A stretch of 55,640 nt of DNA from an uncultured bacterium (GCA_937942165.1 CALDFW010000010.1:1-55640); one strand, 5' to 3'; positions 45,045 through 54,497 are shown, numbered from the stretch's first letter. Notes: generated by a model from the letters alone, not told the origin. Made by a program: numbers and translations.

Positions 45045-46133
45045 TCAGGGCAGAAACTGGTTGGCTCGCTCTAGCTTCTCGGGAAGATAGGTATCGATTA
45101 CGTGATTTAAGTCGTGCACAGCAAAAGCCTGCTGCTCGGCGCGATAGCCCATCTTTTTGAGCTTGAGCAGCGCGTCCTGCCATTTCTTATAGTGCTGAAC
45201 AAAGGGATCGTTTTTGAGCGCATCATCAATTCGCTTTATATCGACTTCCGTCATCTTGTGCGTCGGAAGGCCATATTCCTCTATATCATCCGGCGTCACG
45301 CCCAGAAAATGCGCGCGGGGAACGCAGAAAGCTTCATTGATATGCGCGGCGTTCCCCGATCCGACCTTTAGCGTTCGATAAATATTGCATATGCCGTAGG
45401 GATCACAGTCGACAAAAGCATAGGTCGGAATATCGAGCTCTTCGCTCATGCGCCGTATAAAACGGCGGGTGGCGCGCGTTGGAACGCCTCCCATTGAGAT
45501 TAGAATGCAGTTTGCAGTACGCCAATAGTTGTGTTTGACCAAGCGCTGAAACATACCGGCAGTTTCGATGGCAAGAATAAACTGAGCATCGGATTCAAAG
45601 CGCAGATGCTCTACGGAGATGGGGATTGAATACGCGCCCGAACCGAATTTAGTGCAGTCTATAGCCAACTCTTCATTGCTGTCCCGGTCGACGTCAAACA
45701 CGACCAGATTTCCAGCGACCTCACCGCCCTTTTCTTCTGGAACAAAACCCAACTGCTCTCGGTTAACCGAGAAAAAGGCCTCGACATCATCGAGAACGGC
45801 GTCGGACTCGGTCTGCTCACCAAAGCGAATTTCTTCCGACCATCCCTTGGCCACATAATAGGCTTCGCGCTTGGTCGCGATGTCGTCAGTTTCTATCAGA
45901 TTTTTTGACAGCGCAATCATTTTCAATGACTGGGCAAAGGTCTTTACCGTAGAGACGGCTAAGGAGCGCTCTTTGGTTTTGCGGCCGATCTGGAAAAAAC
46001 CCGCTTTCGGATCAAATCGGACGTTGCTCAAGTTGCGCAGCGGAAACTTCATGGACGGCTTTTGTTTGCGCAATATCTTGTCGCGAATGCTTTTGGCCTC
46101 TTTGGCGATTTGTTTTAGTAGGTCTTCATTCAC
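45045..46133 (-). CDS. top6A: DNA topoisomerase VI subunit A
   Basis: 362 residues, GTG start overlapping the top6B stop by 3 bases. The DNA-cleaving tyrosine lies in [12 protein letters not shown] (Y92/Y93), the winged-helix motif shared with Spo11. The Toprim domain has a conserved Glu in [14 protein letters not shown] (E200) and the DxD pair in FVDCDPYG (D252, D254). With top6B it forms a type IIB topoisomerase that passes one duplex through another and relaxes supercoils, in the cytoplasm. The family is mainly archaeal and plant; bacterial cases are scattered. Length is close to archaeal Top6A. Confidence 0.92.
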   Translation of the reverse strand: MNEDLLKQIAKEAKSIRDKILRKQKPSMKFPLRNLSNVRFDPKAGFFQIGRKTKERSLAVSTVKTFAQSLKMIALSKNLIETDDIATKREAYYVAKGWSEEIRFGEQTESDAVLDDVEAFFSVNREQLGFVPEEKGGEVAGNLVVFDVDRDSNEELAIDCTKFGSGAYSIPISVEHLRFESDAQFILAIETAGMFQRLVKHNYWRTANCILISMGGVPTRATRRFIRRMSEELDIPTYAFVDCDPYGICNIYRTLKVGSGNAAHINEAFCVPRAHFLGVTPDDIEEYGLPTHKMTEVDIKRIDDALKNDPFVQHYKKWQDALLKLKKMGYRAEQQAFAVHDLNHVIDTYLPEKLERANQFLP

Positions 46134-47758
46134 GATCGACTCCTCTCCAACAAGCCCTGTAAGTTCTTTTCGACGTTCTGCGTTTTTCGATCGCCGTCTC
46201 CTGTTATTTCTTGCAGCGCAGCGGCAATATGGCCTATGTACTGAGCAATATAATCCTTCTTGCGAGCCGCTTCCGCCTCTCGGCGCATCTTACCGATGTG
46301 CTCTCCCACCTTGCGACCACACTCCTGCACACCAAGTCGTATCTCCTTGATGATTTCGTCGTAGTGGGCAACGGCATCTTTACTCTCAGATGTAAAAGGC
46401 ACCCACACTGAGGCCACATGTACTATTACGACGAGGGGCCCTGTAGGCAGTGCGTTATTACTCTGACTGATCCGATAGTTTCGCCAGTCGGTATCAATCA
46501 GACTCCGCGTTATCGCGCAGGCAGAAGGCTGGTAAAGCAGCGGAACGCGGTTGGCAAAGCGCATTAGCTGCACGGAACCTTCTGGGTTAATATCACCACC
46601 GTAGGCAACGGCCACTTCTATTTGAAACGGATTACCTCGGTAGACCGCTGGCGGTCGCGTTGTCGATGCGTAAAAAGCCGCTTGAACGTTGGCCTGGAGA
46701 GAGGCGGTGAGCAGGTCTTCACCAATAGGCACAATGCAGTCTGTAGGTGGACGCATCAGCTTGGTGGCGTTGATTGCCTTGAAAAGGCGATCGCTCTCTT
46801 CTCGCGCAATGCTTTTAGGACGTCCATTCGGTTTGAGGTCTGCTCGAGTACAGATATCTTTGGCAACCCGAACCGAGACGCGGGAGAACTCCTGTGTGAG
46901 AAAACCCTGCAGCGTGCGGTGCGGCGTTCCCTGCAGCATCTTCATCAAGACGCCCAATTCAATACCGTGCGGATGGGGCTTAATTTCTTGGGCCTCTTGA
47001 GGCATTTCTTCGCTACTGCGCTCATAGAGTTCTTCCCGGCCATCAGGTGCCGTATAGAGCAGCTGTAAGTGCGGGTTCGCCAAGGCCGTCTGGCGCAGGT
47101 ATTCATCTACCGACTGTCGGCCGCGCTGGTACCGCGCTTCCATCTCTATCTCGACCTGCGTCCCCTGTTTCTGGTCCCATTCGCACGGCTCTTCACGCAC
47201 GATCTGCGGCTTGTTGCGCGCCGTATCGATTTGCATCTCGTAGCAGTGGGCTGGCCGCTTGGCTCCAGTGCGCGAAATGACGCGCGTCGCTTTCCCCGTA
47301 GTTAACTGGCCGTACATACTCGCCGCAGAGATACCAATTCCCTGCTGGCCGCGCGACATGCGTAAACGGTGAAACTTTGAGCCGTAGAGCAGCTTCCCAA
47401 AGATGTTGGGAATCTGACTTTTGACGATGCCAGGACCGTTATCGCAGACGCGCATTATGTATCGATCATCCGCAACCTGCGTTAACTGAACTTCAATATC
47501 GGGCAGTATACCCGCCTCTTCGCAGGCATCTAAGCTATTGTCTACCGCCTCCTTTATACCTGTTAGCAACGAGCGGCGCGGATTGTCAAAGCCCAGCAAG
47601 TGGCGATTGCGGCTGAAAAATTCGGAGACGGAAATCTCGCGTTGGCGCGCAGCCATCGATTGCGCATTCACCTTACTGCTACGAGCGGCACGGGACGAAG
47701 ATGACGTCGCCGAATCGGCAGACAGCAAATCCATCTGGGCATCTTTTTTCTTACCCAT
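46130..47758 (-). CDS. top6B: DNA topoisomerase VI subunit B
   Basis: 542 residues, ATG 47758 with AAAAGGA 6 bases upstream. GHKL ATPase motifs: [15 protein letters not shown] (Asn box), VCDNGPGI, and [18 protein letters not shown] (Gly-rich lid); [19 protein letters not shown] near the start is typical of Top6B. The central transducer region includes [19 protein letters not shown] Ser-rich first ~30 residues ([15 protein letters not shown]) is added at the N-terminus. It drives the ATP-gated strand passage of the Top6A-Top6B heterotetramer and is the first gene of the pair. Confidence 0.93.
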   Translation of the reverse strand: MGKKKDAQMDLLSADSATSSSSRAARSSKVNAQSMAARQREISVSEFFSRNRHLLGFDNPRRSLLTGIKEAVDNSLDACEEAGILPDIEVQLTQVADDRYIMRVCDNGPGIVKSQIPNIFGKLLYGSKFHRLRMSRGQQGIGISAASMYGQLTTGKATRVISRTGAKRPAHCYEMQIDTARNKPQIVREEPCEWDQKQGTQVEIEMEARYQRGRQSVDEYLRQTALANPHLQLLYTAPDGREELYERSSEEMPQEAQEIKPHPHGIELGVLMKMLQGTPHRTLQGFLTQEFSRVSVRVAKDICTRADLKPNGRPKSIAREESDRLFKAINATKLMRPPTDCIVPIGEDLLTASLQANVQAAFYASTTRPPAVYRGNPFQIEVAVAYGGDINPEGSVQLMRFANRVPLLYQPSACAITRSLIDTDWRNYRISQSNNALPTGPLVVIVHVASVWVPFTSESKDAVAHYDEIIKEIRLGVQECGRKVGEHIGKMRREAEAARKKDYIAQYIGHIAAALQEITGDGDRKTQNVEKNLQGLLERSRS

Positions 47759-47973
47759 CTACAGTCCTTTTTCGGGAGAGCGAAAAAGCCCCTGCGCAGG
47801 AAGAACCTACGAGGGCGTCACACACTATGATCTGGGAGAAACAGGTGCAAAAATGTAAGGCGCGTAAACAGGGGTTGTCAATAAGATCAGGACTCTAAAG
47901 AACCCTCATTTTCAGATGCGTACGTTGACAAAAGGCTCTTTGTGGACACATTCCTCCTTGCGCATAACCCTCC

Positions 47974-48019
47974 TGTGGGATGCGTTGGTTTCACGTCAAC
48001 TGATCCGACGCATCCCACA
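47974..48019 (-). terminator. perfect 12-bp hairpin between the 680-residue gene and top6B
   Basis: TGTGGGATGCGT (47974-47985) pairs with ACGCATCCCACA (48008-48019). It lies 26 bases after the upstream gene's stop. There is no T-run, so it may be a rho-assisted terminator or a structure in the top6B leader. Confidence 0.55.
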
Positions 48020-48044
48020 CCCATACACTGACCCGTTCGACACC

Positions 48045-50087
48045 CTATTCCGTAGAGAAAAGTAGTTGCATAACTGCGTCATGAGGCGAGAAAATCTTCC
48101 CTTTCCGCGCGCGTAGCATGTGCAATATATCGCTCTTATTAAATCCCTCATCACGCATGTATTCAATCAGAGGCTGATTGCGGTCGTCCGGCGCTACTCG
48201 ATCTATCACCGCATAGAAGCTTTCCAGCAGTGACATCGTATTCACAGACGGTGATTGGACACCTGTGCGGTCTCCCATTCCACCGCTCAGCAGGCGCTGA
48301 GCAGACTGAAGTATGGTTCGGCGCTGCGCATCTTTGGGGTCTATACTCTCGACGATTTCACTGCAGGCAGCAACCGACCGCTCCCCAAGGCTGGCAACTT
48401 CTGCGACGAGTTCGTCATAGCTATCCATCCGATCTAGACGCAGCAACACCCCGGCTAAGAGAGTTAGCAGATCGGGATTGCCTCCATCTAATCTTCTGCG
48501 CTCAGTAAAAACGTGCCAGCGTGCGCGCACGCGCTGAGGATCATGGGAAAAGCGCGCCGGATGCTCCGGGACGCGAGCAGCCAATTCATCTATGATTTCG
48601 CGCGCGTGCTCTCCAACCACGAGCCTCCTCCCTCCAGTCAGCTGAGTATACTGCGGTAGGAACACGTCGTGATACCGCGGATGGCGATCGAGCTTGCGAA
48701 TAATCTCGCTGAGTAGAAAGCCAGAAAAATCTGGGTATTCATGATCTAAACGCAGATAATAGCCCCAGATAATCTCTATTAGACCGGAGAGCAGTTCGTC
48801 ATCGTTTTGCGTGTAGGACAACAGAGCATCGCGTTCAATCATGAGCTGCATAACGTCGTGACCACCGCCCAGTTTAAGCAAGCGAAATCCCAATGACTTC
48901 TTCTTGCGAAAAGACAGGTGCTGGCAGTTGTTAAAAAGCCCCTGTAGATCTTCGAGCGCCTTCACGTGCAGTAACTGACGAAAGTCTAGCGCAACGCTCC
49001 CGTATTTGGGCTCTTCTGGACTACTCGAATAGCGCATCAATTTTTCTTTGAATTCGACTGTGGGATAGTAGCCGCCTCCCCAGTATTCTCCTTCGCCCCA
49101 TCCGATCTCCGCAAAGCCCCTAATCCCAGGCGCACCGAGTTCAACAAGCTGATCCATCAGTCTGTCACCCTTGATCTGCGCGCTAATGCCAAAGCGCGCC
49201 ACATCCTGTAGATCGTGCTGCAAATCGACCACGCCCTCCGGTTGGGTTGGCTGTCCCAAGCGCTCTGCGGCGGCAAATGCCGCAGGATGTACGATGTCAC
49301 GATCGATATCGTAGTAGCTCGGATACCCCAAGTTGTCCCGCGTAGTAAAGAGCTTTAGCCGCGCCCATTTGCGTTCGAGCCCTTCGTCAAAGACGCCGTC
49401 AACCCAAGCATACGGATCGCTGTCGTCTTCTCGCCGGATCGAGTATAGGTGTTCCTCATACGCGTTGTAAAACAGATTGAACTCGCATTCCGGATCTTCG
49501 GAGTACTGCAAGTGCTGGTTCAACTCTTCCATTGTGCTACGCACAAAGTGATGACCCAGAGTGTAGTGGGAATGTAGATGTAACCGCGCGCGCCGAACGA
49601 ATGATAGCAGCATTAAATAGTTCATCAGAGGCGTAGTTTCTGCTATCATGGTCTCGCTGATTGCCCAGTAATCATAGCCTTTATTATGGGCCTCTTTGAG
49701 CACCATCTCCGGCATATAAACGGTTTTGCGCGTATATCCAACGTGGAAAGACTGGTGGGCACGGCAGTGGTGGAAAACGAGCAGGTCCGGACTCTTAACC
49801 ATCGTCACGCTAATGCCCCAGTGAAGCAGTGCGTCCACGTAGGATTCGGGCAGCTGACGAATGGCGCCATAGAAAAACTTTACCACATCGTGGCCGGCAT
49901 GGTAGCGCGGGAGCTTATCGTCGGCCATAAGTCGGCCGGCGCGCAGGCGGTTTTGCTGGCCAAAAACTATGGTCTTTTCATGTATGCGCAGGGACGCATT
50001 CACTTCGGCGTGCGATATAGCCCCCTCGCGCAAACCGCTGTTGGGACGTCCTTCGCTCGTCGACTCGGTATGCAGTTCATCGCTCAT
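48045..50087 (-). CDS. unrecognised 680-residue His-rich protein
   Basis: No family recognised. The first ~45 residues look disordered. Residues 60-180 are unusual: FHHCRAHQSFH (106-115), YMPEMVLKEAHNKGYDYWAISETMIAET (from 124), then LHLHSHYTLGHH (169-180), giving eight or nine His close to several Glu, as if to bind metal. Residues 300-680 are mainly helical with acidic loops. There is no signal peptide or membrane helix. The ATG has no ribosome site and sits 17 bases after a strong hairpin; M54 (49928) is an alternative start. It is upstream of, and in the same direction as, the topoisomerase VI genes, but a hairpin separates them. Confidence 0.8.
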   Translation of the reverse strand: MSDELHTESTSEGRPNSGLREGAISHAEVNASLRIHEKTIVFGQQNRLRAGRLMADDKLPRYHAGHDVVKFFYGAIRQLPESYVDALLHWGISVTMVKSPDLLVFHHCRAHQSFHVGYTRKTVYMPEMVLKEAHNKGYDYWAISETMIAETTPLMNYLMLLSFVRRARLHLHSHYTLGHHFVRSTMEELNQHLQYSEDPECEFNLFYNAYEEHLYSIRREDDSDPYAWVDGVFDEGLERKWARLKLFTTRDNLGYPSYYDIDRDIVHPAAFAAAERLGQPTQPEGVVDLQHDLQDVARFGISAQIKGDRLMDQLVELGAPGIRGFAEIGWGEGEYWGGGYYPTVEFKEKLMRYSSSPEEPKYGSVALDFRQLLHVKALEDLQGLFNNCQHLSFRKKKSLGFRLLKLGGGHDVMQLMIERDALLSYTQNDDELLSGLIEIIWGYYLRLDHEYPDFSGFLLSEIIRKLDRHPRYHDVFLPQYTQLTGGRRLVVGEHAREIIDELAARVPEHPARFSHDPQRVRARWHVFTERRRLDGGNPDLLTLLAGVLLRLDRMDSYDELVAEVASLGERSVAACSEIVESIDPKDAQRRTILQSAQRLLSGGMGDRTGVQSPSVNTMSLLESFYAVIDRVAPDDRNQPLIEYMRDEGFNKSDILHMLRARKGKIFSPHDAVMQLLFSTE

Positions 50088-50104
50088 ACCAGATAATATA
50101 GAAA

Positions 50105-50131
50105 TCCCGCTGATCTCCGGGATCAGCGGGA
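50105..50131 (-). terminator. 11-bp perfect hairpin before the 680-residue gene
   Basis: TCCCGCTGATC (50105-50115) pairs with GATCAGCGGGA (50121-50131), with a 5-base loop. On the minus strand it is followed by TTTCTATATTAT, so it probably terminates the operon ending with the SDR at 50182. A second, weaker GC-rich hairpin (about 50143-50163) precedes it. Its nearness to the next ATG also allows a leader-control role. Confidence 0.7.
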
Positions 50132-50181
50132 CTCACCTGTGCGCGTGCTCACGAAAAGCACGCACCTATATACTCTGCGGG

Positions 50182-50940
50182 CTAGCCGCGCCCGACGTAG
50201 TGCTGCTCAGTGGGCAGTACGATCGCTTCGAGAAAGTTGACGTGCGGCGGTAGCGCAGCCATATGCAAGCAGGCATCGGCTATCTCTTCCATGCTCATCA
50301 TCGGCTCTCCACCATCCGAGACCATACCACTACCGGCCGTATTGCTACCTTCGTTCATGCGTCGCTCGACGCGGACATTGCCCGGATGCAGCGCTGAGAC
50401 AACGATCCCATGGTCTCGTCCCTCCAAGGCAGCAGCTTTAGTTAACCCCCATACCCCGTGCTTTGTTGCCGTATAGGGCACCGAGTACATTCGCGGCATC
50501 TGCGCCGATATGCTGCCTATGTTGATAATGCGTCCACCCCCTTGCTCCTTCATCGTGCGGAAGGCCGCGCGCGTGCATAGAAAAGGACCCGTTAGGCAAG
50601 CACCTACCACGTTGTGCCACGCTTCCATGGTAATATCTTCAATAGGCCCCCCGTCGAAGGCCCCCGCATTATTGATGAGAATATCAAGGCGACCGTGCCG
50701 GTCTTGGGCGCTTGCAAAGAGCGCGTCAACCTGCTCTTCGTCTGCTACGTCCGTCGGCACACCCAATACTCCGACGCCAAATTCAGCGGCTATTTCTCGC
50801 GCCGTCTGGGCCAGCGCATCGGCTCCGCGCGCAGCAAGAGTCAGCGCAGCACCTTCTGCGGCCAGCGCCCGGGCAATCGCTTTGCCGATGCCGCGATTAC
50901 CCCCTGTTACGAGCGCGACTTTACCATCCAACTTACCCAT
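50182..50940 (-). CDS. classical SDR-family oxidoreductase
   Basis: 252 residues from ATG 50940, with AAAGGAG 8 bases upstream; a longer frame to 51003 is ignored. KVALVTGGNRGIGKAIARAL is the NAD(P) loop (TGxxxGIG), NNAG is followed by the catalytic IINIGSISAQ (Ser) and the Y-K pair in YSVPYTATKHGV. A standard ~250-residue NAD(P)-dependent dehydrogenase/3-ketoacyl-type reductase; substrate unknown. Its start overlaps the upstream lipoprotein gene's stop by 8 bases, so the two are co-expressed. Confidence 0.92.
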   Translation of the reverse strand: MGKLDGKVALVTGGNRGIGKAIARALAAEGAALTLAARGADALAQTAREIAAEFGVGVLGVPTDVADEEQVDALFASAQDRHGRLDILINNAGAFDGGPIEDITMEAWHNVVGACLTGPFLCTRAAFRTMKEQGGGRIINIGSISAQMPRMYSVPYTATKHGVWGLTKAAALEGRDHGIVVSALHPGNVRVERRMNEGSNTAGSGMVSDGGEPMMSMEEIADACLHMAALPPHVNFLEAIVLPTEQHYVGRG

Positions 50941-52285
50941 CTTTGCTGCTCCTTTGCTCAATGCGCAACAGGTGAAAATCACCCGCCGCAAGTTCCAACT
51001 CAATGCGATCTTTTACCTGATCATACTGCACGCCAGTTAGGGCATCAAATGCCGCAGACTCACTCAACTGCAAACGCACTTTCTGAGCCGCATGCGCCCA
51101 GCGATTGACCACTAGGATGTGGCTTATGCGCGTACCATCACCGAAGAGACCGACTTCAACCTCCCCATCGATGCGTCTAATCAGGCTGTTTTGCAACAGC
51201 AGACGCGAGGAAAGAGTCCCGTGAAAATGCAGCAATTCCAAAGCCGGGCTCAGCGTGCGCAGATCGCCATTTATCTGCTGCACGGCCGCATAACTAGACG
51301 TCGGCGCGCCGCCCGCATCAACGAGGCCCTCATACACGCGCGTTTCTACTACGCGCCCCTCGCCGTTTCGCAGTTCCTCAACCCCTGAACTGTATAGGAA
51401 ATACACGATACCCGACGCCCCACGTGACAGGCCCAAGCCAACCTGCAGCCGTATCTCAGCAGGCGTTGGCTTGCGATAGTACACCTGAGTGCCGCGCACT
51501 TCGCTCTGCACTTGCACAATCGCATGCCACCGCCCCGAACGTCCTTCAAGACCGCGTGCAACTTCGTCAAACCCATCGGCTAACAAGCTAATTCGGCGCT
51601 GAAATGAACCGCCCTGTGAGGGCACTCCGCCGCGAAATACGTAGTGTTCCTGCTGAAACACGTTGTCTCTACCACCCGAATCAAAGAGCGCATCAAAGAA
51701 GGCGTGCTGATCTTCGTAGTCGCGCAAACGCCCTACGCTGTAAGCGGGGCGTTCCGCATCGATCTCCGCGAGCGCAACGACGACGTCAGATAGAGAATCA
51801 TACTGCTCTCGCCGATAGTCTTCATGTCCAATCAGATATCCAGCAAAAGCCGGAGTAGCGTTCCATTGGCGATATACGCCTTCTACGACAGCACGCAGTG
51901 AATCCCCGTCTAAGCCTTCTCCACGCGTGGCCCAGTTATGCAATTTGTCGTAAGGACTGTAGTTGCTCGGCTCGTAATAAGCCAACATGTGCCAGCCTCG
52001 ATCAGAGGCAAAGCGCATCAACTGCTCTTCAGCCGTTCCCCGATCGTCTCTGTAACGCTGCAGCCACTGCACGGCGTTGACGCCGAGATCCGCTAGGTAG
52101 GCGCGATCCTGCTCTCCAAAGCGAAAATCATTCATGCCAGCGGGAAGCCATGTCGCAATCCAAAGCGGCCCCGTCGGCAGCGTGCTCGGCGTATAGTCAA
52201 GACTAGCGGTCGGATTAACGGCGCTGCAGGAAGGGCCCATTAGAATCAATGCACATAGCACCGCAAACCGGCTGCTCGGAAGCAT
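50933..52285 (-). CDS. lipoprotein with glycoside-hydrolase-like barrel
   Basis: 450 residues. Signal with lipobox (ALILMGPSCSA) gives a membrane-anchored, probably periplasmic or surface lipoprotein. The body begins GPLWIATWLPAGMNDFRFGEQDRAYLADLGVNAVQWLQRY, then GWHMLAYYEPSNYS, FAGYLIGHEDYRREQ, and GLSRGASGIVYFLYSSG, which resembles the TIM-barrel of GH42-like/beta-galactosidase-type proteins; the C-terminal ~110 residues form a beta-sandwich. Catalytic Glu residues cannot be assigned safely (E in GHEDY is one candidate). Co-transcribed with the downstream SDR; 6 bases after the MazG-like gene. Confidence 0.7.
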   Translation of the reverse strand: MLPSSRFAVLCALILMGPSCSAVNPTASLDYTPSTLPTGPLWIATWLPAGMNDFRFGEQDRAYLADLGVNAVQWLQRYRDDRGTAEEQLMRFASDRGWHMLAYYEPSNYSPYDKLHNWATRGEGLDGDSLRAVVEGVYRQWNATPAFAGYLIGHEDYRREQYDSLSDVVVALAEIDAERPAYSVGRLRDYEDQHAFFDALFDSGGRDNVFQQEHYVFRGGVPSQGGSFQRRISLLADGFDEVARGLEGRSGRWHAIVQVQSEVRGTQVYYRKPTPAEIRLQVGLGLSRGASGIVYFLYSSGVEELRNGEGRVVETRVYEGLVDAGGAPTSSYAAVQQINGDLRTLSPALELLHFHGTLSSRLLLQNSLIRRIDGEVEVGLFGDGTRISHILVVNRWAHAAQKVRLQLSESAAFDALTGVQYDQVKDRIELELAAGDFHLLRIEQRSSKDG

Positions 52286-52291
52286 GGGGTG

Positions 52292-52630
52292 CTACTCGCT
52301 CTGTAGTTTGGGATTATTTGCGTGGCGGTCGCGGTCGCGACGCGTTTTCTTGTCCATTGCCCGCGCGAAGGCCTCTTCGAGGTCGACACCCGTCTGATTG
52401 GCCAGACAAATCAGCACAAAGAGCACGTCGGCCATTTCCATGCCGAGATCCCGCTCTTCGCCCTCTTTAAAACTCTGATCGCCATAAGTTCGTGACATCA
52501 GGCGTGCCAGCTCGCCGACTTCTTCCATCAGCACCGCCGTATTGGTCAACTCGGAGAAATAGCGCACACCAATGGTTTGAATCCACTCGTCAACTTCGCG
52601 TTGGTATTGGGCTAGGGTGCGTTCGGACAT
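52292..52630 (-). CDS. MazG-like nucleotide pyrophosphohydrolase
   Basis: 112 residues. The four-helix all-alpha NTP pyrophosphatase motifs are present: VLMEEVGELARLMSRTYG (ExxE) and DLGMEMADVLFVLICLANQTGVDLEEAFARAMDKK (ExxD). The family hydrolyses non-canonical or excess nucleoside triphosphates to the monophosphate, keeping DNA or RNA pools clean. Single-domain size fits the short MazG/iMazG group. It lies between murA and the lipoprotein gene on the same strand, 50 bases after murA. Confidence 0.88.
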   Translation of the reverse strand: MSERTLAQYQREVDEWIQTIGVRYFSELTNTAVLMEEVGELARLMSRTYGDQSFKEGEERDLGMEMADVLFVLICLANQTGVDLEEAFARAMDKKTRRDRDRHANNPKLQSE

Positions 52631-52680
52631 GGCGTATAGTTCAGGTGAAGGAGGGCACGCTCATGACGATGCCGTCGCCT

Positions 52681-53952
52681 TTACAGGCGCTCCAGTTTAG
52701 CGCCCAAGTTTCGCAGGCGATCCTCGAGATACGCGTGGCCGCGATCGAGCTGATACAGGTTATGGATACTTGTGCGTCCCTCGGCTGCTAGACCAGCCAA
52801 GACACAGGCAGCTCCAGCTCGTATGTCGAGCGCGCGCACCTGCGCTCCCTTTAGGCGAGCCGGGCCGTGCACGATCACTAGGTTATCTTTTTCCGGCGAG
52901 AGCTGAGCGCCAAAAGCGCGTAAGTTCTTGATGTGTCCAAGACGATTCTCAAAGACGGTCTCGCGCACGTAGCTATCCCCTTTAGCAACGCAAGCAAGCG
53001 CCATGATGCAGGGCTGCAGATCGGTCGGAAATCCGGGGTAAAACGTGGTCACTACGTTGATTGGCGACAGCGTCTGTGGACCCTGCACGCGCAGCCAGTC
53101 TCCGTCTTGGGTAGTGTGCACGCCCATTTGTTGCAGCTTGGCCGTAAAGATACCCAAGTGGTCTAGCTCTACGCCCTGAAGCCGAATATCCCCGCCGGTG
53201 ATCGCTCCTGCCATCATGAGCATGCCTGCGTCCAAGCGGTCGTACATCACTTCGTGTTCAGCTCCGCGCAGCTTCTTTACGCCGCGAATGCGCACAGTGC
53301 GCGTACCCGCTCCCTCGACTTCGGCTCCCATCTTTTGCAGCAGGTGGACAAAGTCGACGATCTCGGGATCTGAAGCCGCATTTTCTATTACGGATTCACC
53401 TTCCGCTAGCGAAGCAGCCATGACCAAGTTTTCTACACCAGTATGGCTGGGAAGGTCGCAGTACATATATGATCCAGCGAGTCGCTCAGCTACGACGTCA
53501 AATCCTCCCCCCGCGATGCCCTGCACCTCGGCTCCGAGTCTTGCAAACCCGCGATAGTGGTAATCAGTAGGGCGCGATCCGATCGTGCACCCTCCCACTT
53601 CGCGTATCCAAGCGCGACGGAAGCGGCTCAGTAAGGGTCCGACAAAAAGCACGGAAGCGCGAAAGCGCGAAGAAAGATCTTCGGGGAGCCTGTGCGATAT
53701 ATCCCCCGACGCATCTATTACTGCCACACCGCGCTCCACATCATATTCGACGCGCGCACCAAGCTCACGAAGAACTTGCAGTGCGACCAATACGTCTTTG
53801 ACCGGTGGAACCCGATGTAAAACGGTCTGGCCTTCTGTCGCTAGGAGAGAAGCGGCAATCATAGGTAGAGCCGCATTCTTCGAACCCTGAACAACCACCT
53901 CTCCGTGCAGCGCCTGACCACCTTCTACATACAGCACTTCTTCCGAAGCCAT
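52681..53952 (-). CDS. murA: UDP-N-acetylglucosamine 1-carboxyvinyltransferase
   Basis: 423 residues, ATG 53952 with AGGA 7 bases upstream. KNAALPMIAASLLA is the conserved N-terminal Lys-Asn motif; VGGCTIGSRPTDYH carries the catalytic Cys (so fosfomycin-sensitive type), and the C-terminal LDIRAGAACVLAGLAAEG binds the nucleotide. It commits UDP-GlcNAc to peptidoglycan synthesis using PEP, in the cytoplasm; its presence shows the organism makes a cell wall. It is the first gene of a run with mazG-like, lipoprotein and SDR genes; no functional tie is needed. Confidence 0.96.
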   Translation of the reverse strand: MASEEVLYVEGGQALHGEVVVQGSKNAALPMIAASLLATEGQTVLHRVPPVKDVLVALQVLRELGARVEYDVERGVAVIDASGDISHRLPEDLSSRFRASVLFVGPLLSRFRRAWIREVGGCTIGSRPTDYHYRGFARLGAEVQGIAGGGFDVVAERLAGSYMYCDLPSHTGVENLVMAASLAEGESVIENAASDPEIVDFVHLLQKMGAEVEGAGTRTVRIRGVKKLRGAEHEVMYDRLDAGMLMMAGAITGGDIRLQGVELDHLGIFTAKLQQMGVHTTQDGDWLRVQGPQTLSPINVVTTFYPGFPTDLQPCIMALACVAKGDSYVRETVFENRLGHIKNLRAFGAQLSPEKDNLVIVHGPARLKGAQVRALDIRAGAACVLAGLAAEGRTSIHNLYQLDRGHAYLEDRLRNLGAKLERL

Positions 53953-54060
53953 TTAATATCCTGGATTAACGATTATTGGAGAGGAATTTTCGGGGTAATT
54001 TCAATGTAAGGGCAGCCCCCCCTACGCGTCAAACACAAAACCGCCTAAGAGCTTATCCGC

Positions 54061-54088
54061 TTGACAGATACGTCCCCCTATCTATATT
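54061..54088 (+). promoter_or_regulatory. sigma-70 promoter of the glutaredoxin-like gene
   Basis: TTGACA (54061-54066) and TATATT (54083-54088) are separated by 16 bases; the -35 is perfect and the -10 matches 5 of 6. Transcription would start near 54095, about 70 bases before the ATG. Confidence 0.7.
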
Positions 54089-54163
54089 CGAAACCATTGA
54101 AAAAATGAGCAATAAATCACGTGTAAAATGTAGCTGCACTCAACACAGGGGAAAGGACGAACA

Positions 54164-54433
54164 ATGGCTGAAACCCCAACAATCGTAGCCTATTTAAAGC
54201 CCGTCTGCGGCTGGAGCAACAGCGTGCGCGAGACGTTCGCGAAGTATCAGCTTGAGTACGAGGACAAGGACATCATTAACAATCCGGATATTTACGCAGA
54301 GATGGTGCAAAAAAGCGGTCAGCCGCTCTCACCATGCGTCGAGATCAACGGACAGATGTTAGCCGATGTTAGCGGCGAGGAAGTCGAAGCCTGGATGGTC
54401 GAAAATGGCGTCGTGGAGTCGACTGCCGCTTAG
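54164..54433 (+). CDS. glutaredoxin-like CGWS protein
   Basis: 89 residues with AAAGGA 7 bases before the ATG. Thioredoxin-fold order: VAYLKPVCGWSNSVRETFAKYQLEYEDKDI, then the cis-Pro LSPCVEINGQMLADVSGEEVEAWM. The active site is CGWS, so a single-Cys (monothiol) glutaredoxin-like motif close to the CGFS type involved in iron-sulfur transfer; an extra Cys follows the cis-Pro. The role may be glutathione- or Fe-S-linked. It has its own promoter and a long hairpin at the 3' end, so is monocistronic. Confidence 0.87.
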   Translation: MAETPTIVAYLKPVCGWSNSVRETFAKYQLEYEDKDIINNPDIYAEMVQKSGQPLSPCVEINGQMLADVSGEEVEAWMVENGVVESTAA

Positions 54434-54447
54434 CCCACTCCAAAACA

Positions 54448-54497
54448 TAACGAGAAATGGCCGACCGCTGCATAATGCGGTCGGCCATTTCTCGTTA
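54448..54497. terminator. 21-bp perfect hairpin terminator
   Basis: TAACGAGAAATGGCCGACCGC (54448-54468) pairs without mismatch with the reverse strand at 54477-54497; the loop is TGCATAAT. It serves both convergent genes. No T-run outside the stem, but the stem arms end A/T-rich. Confidence 0.85.

Noticed and set aside
48045-50087. SpoVR-like protein
   Set aside because: Size and His content were suggestive, but typical SpoVR motifs are not visible and no PrkA or YeaH-type neighbours occur.
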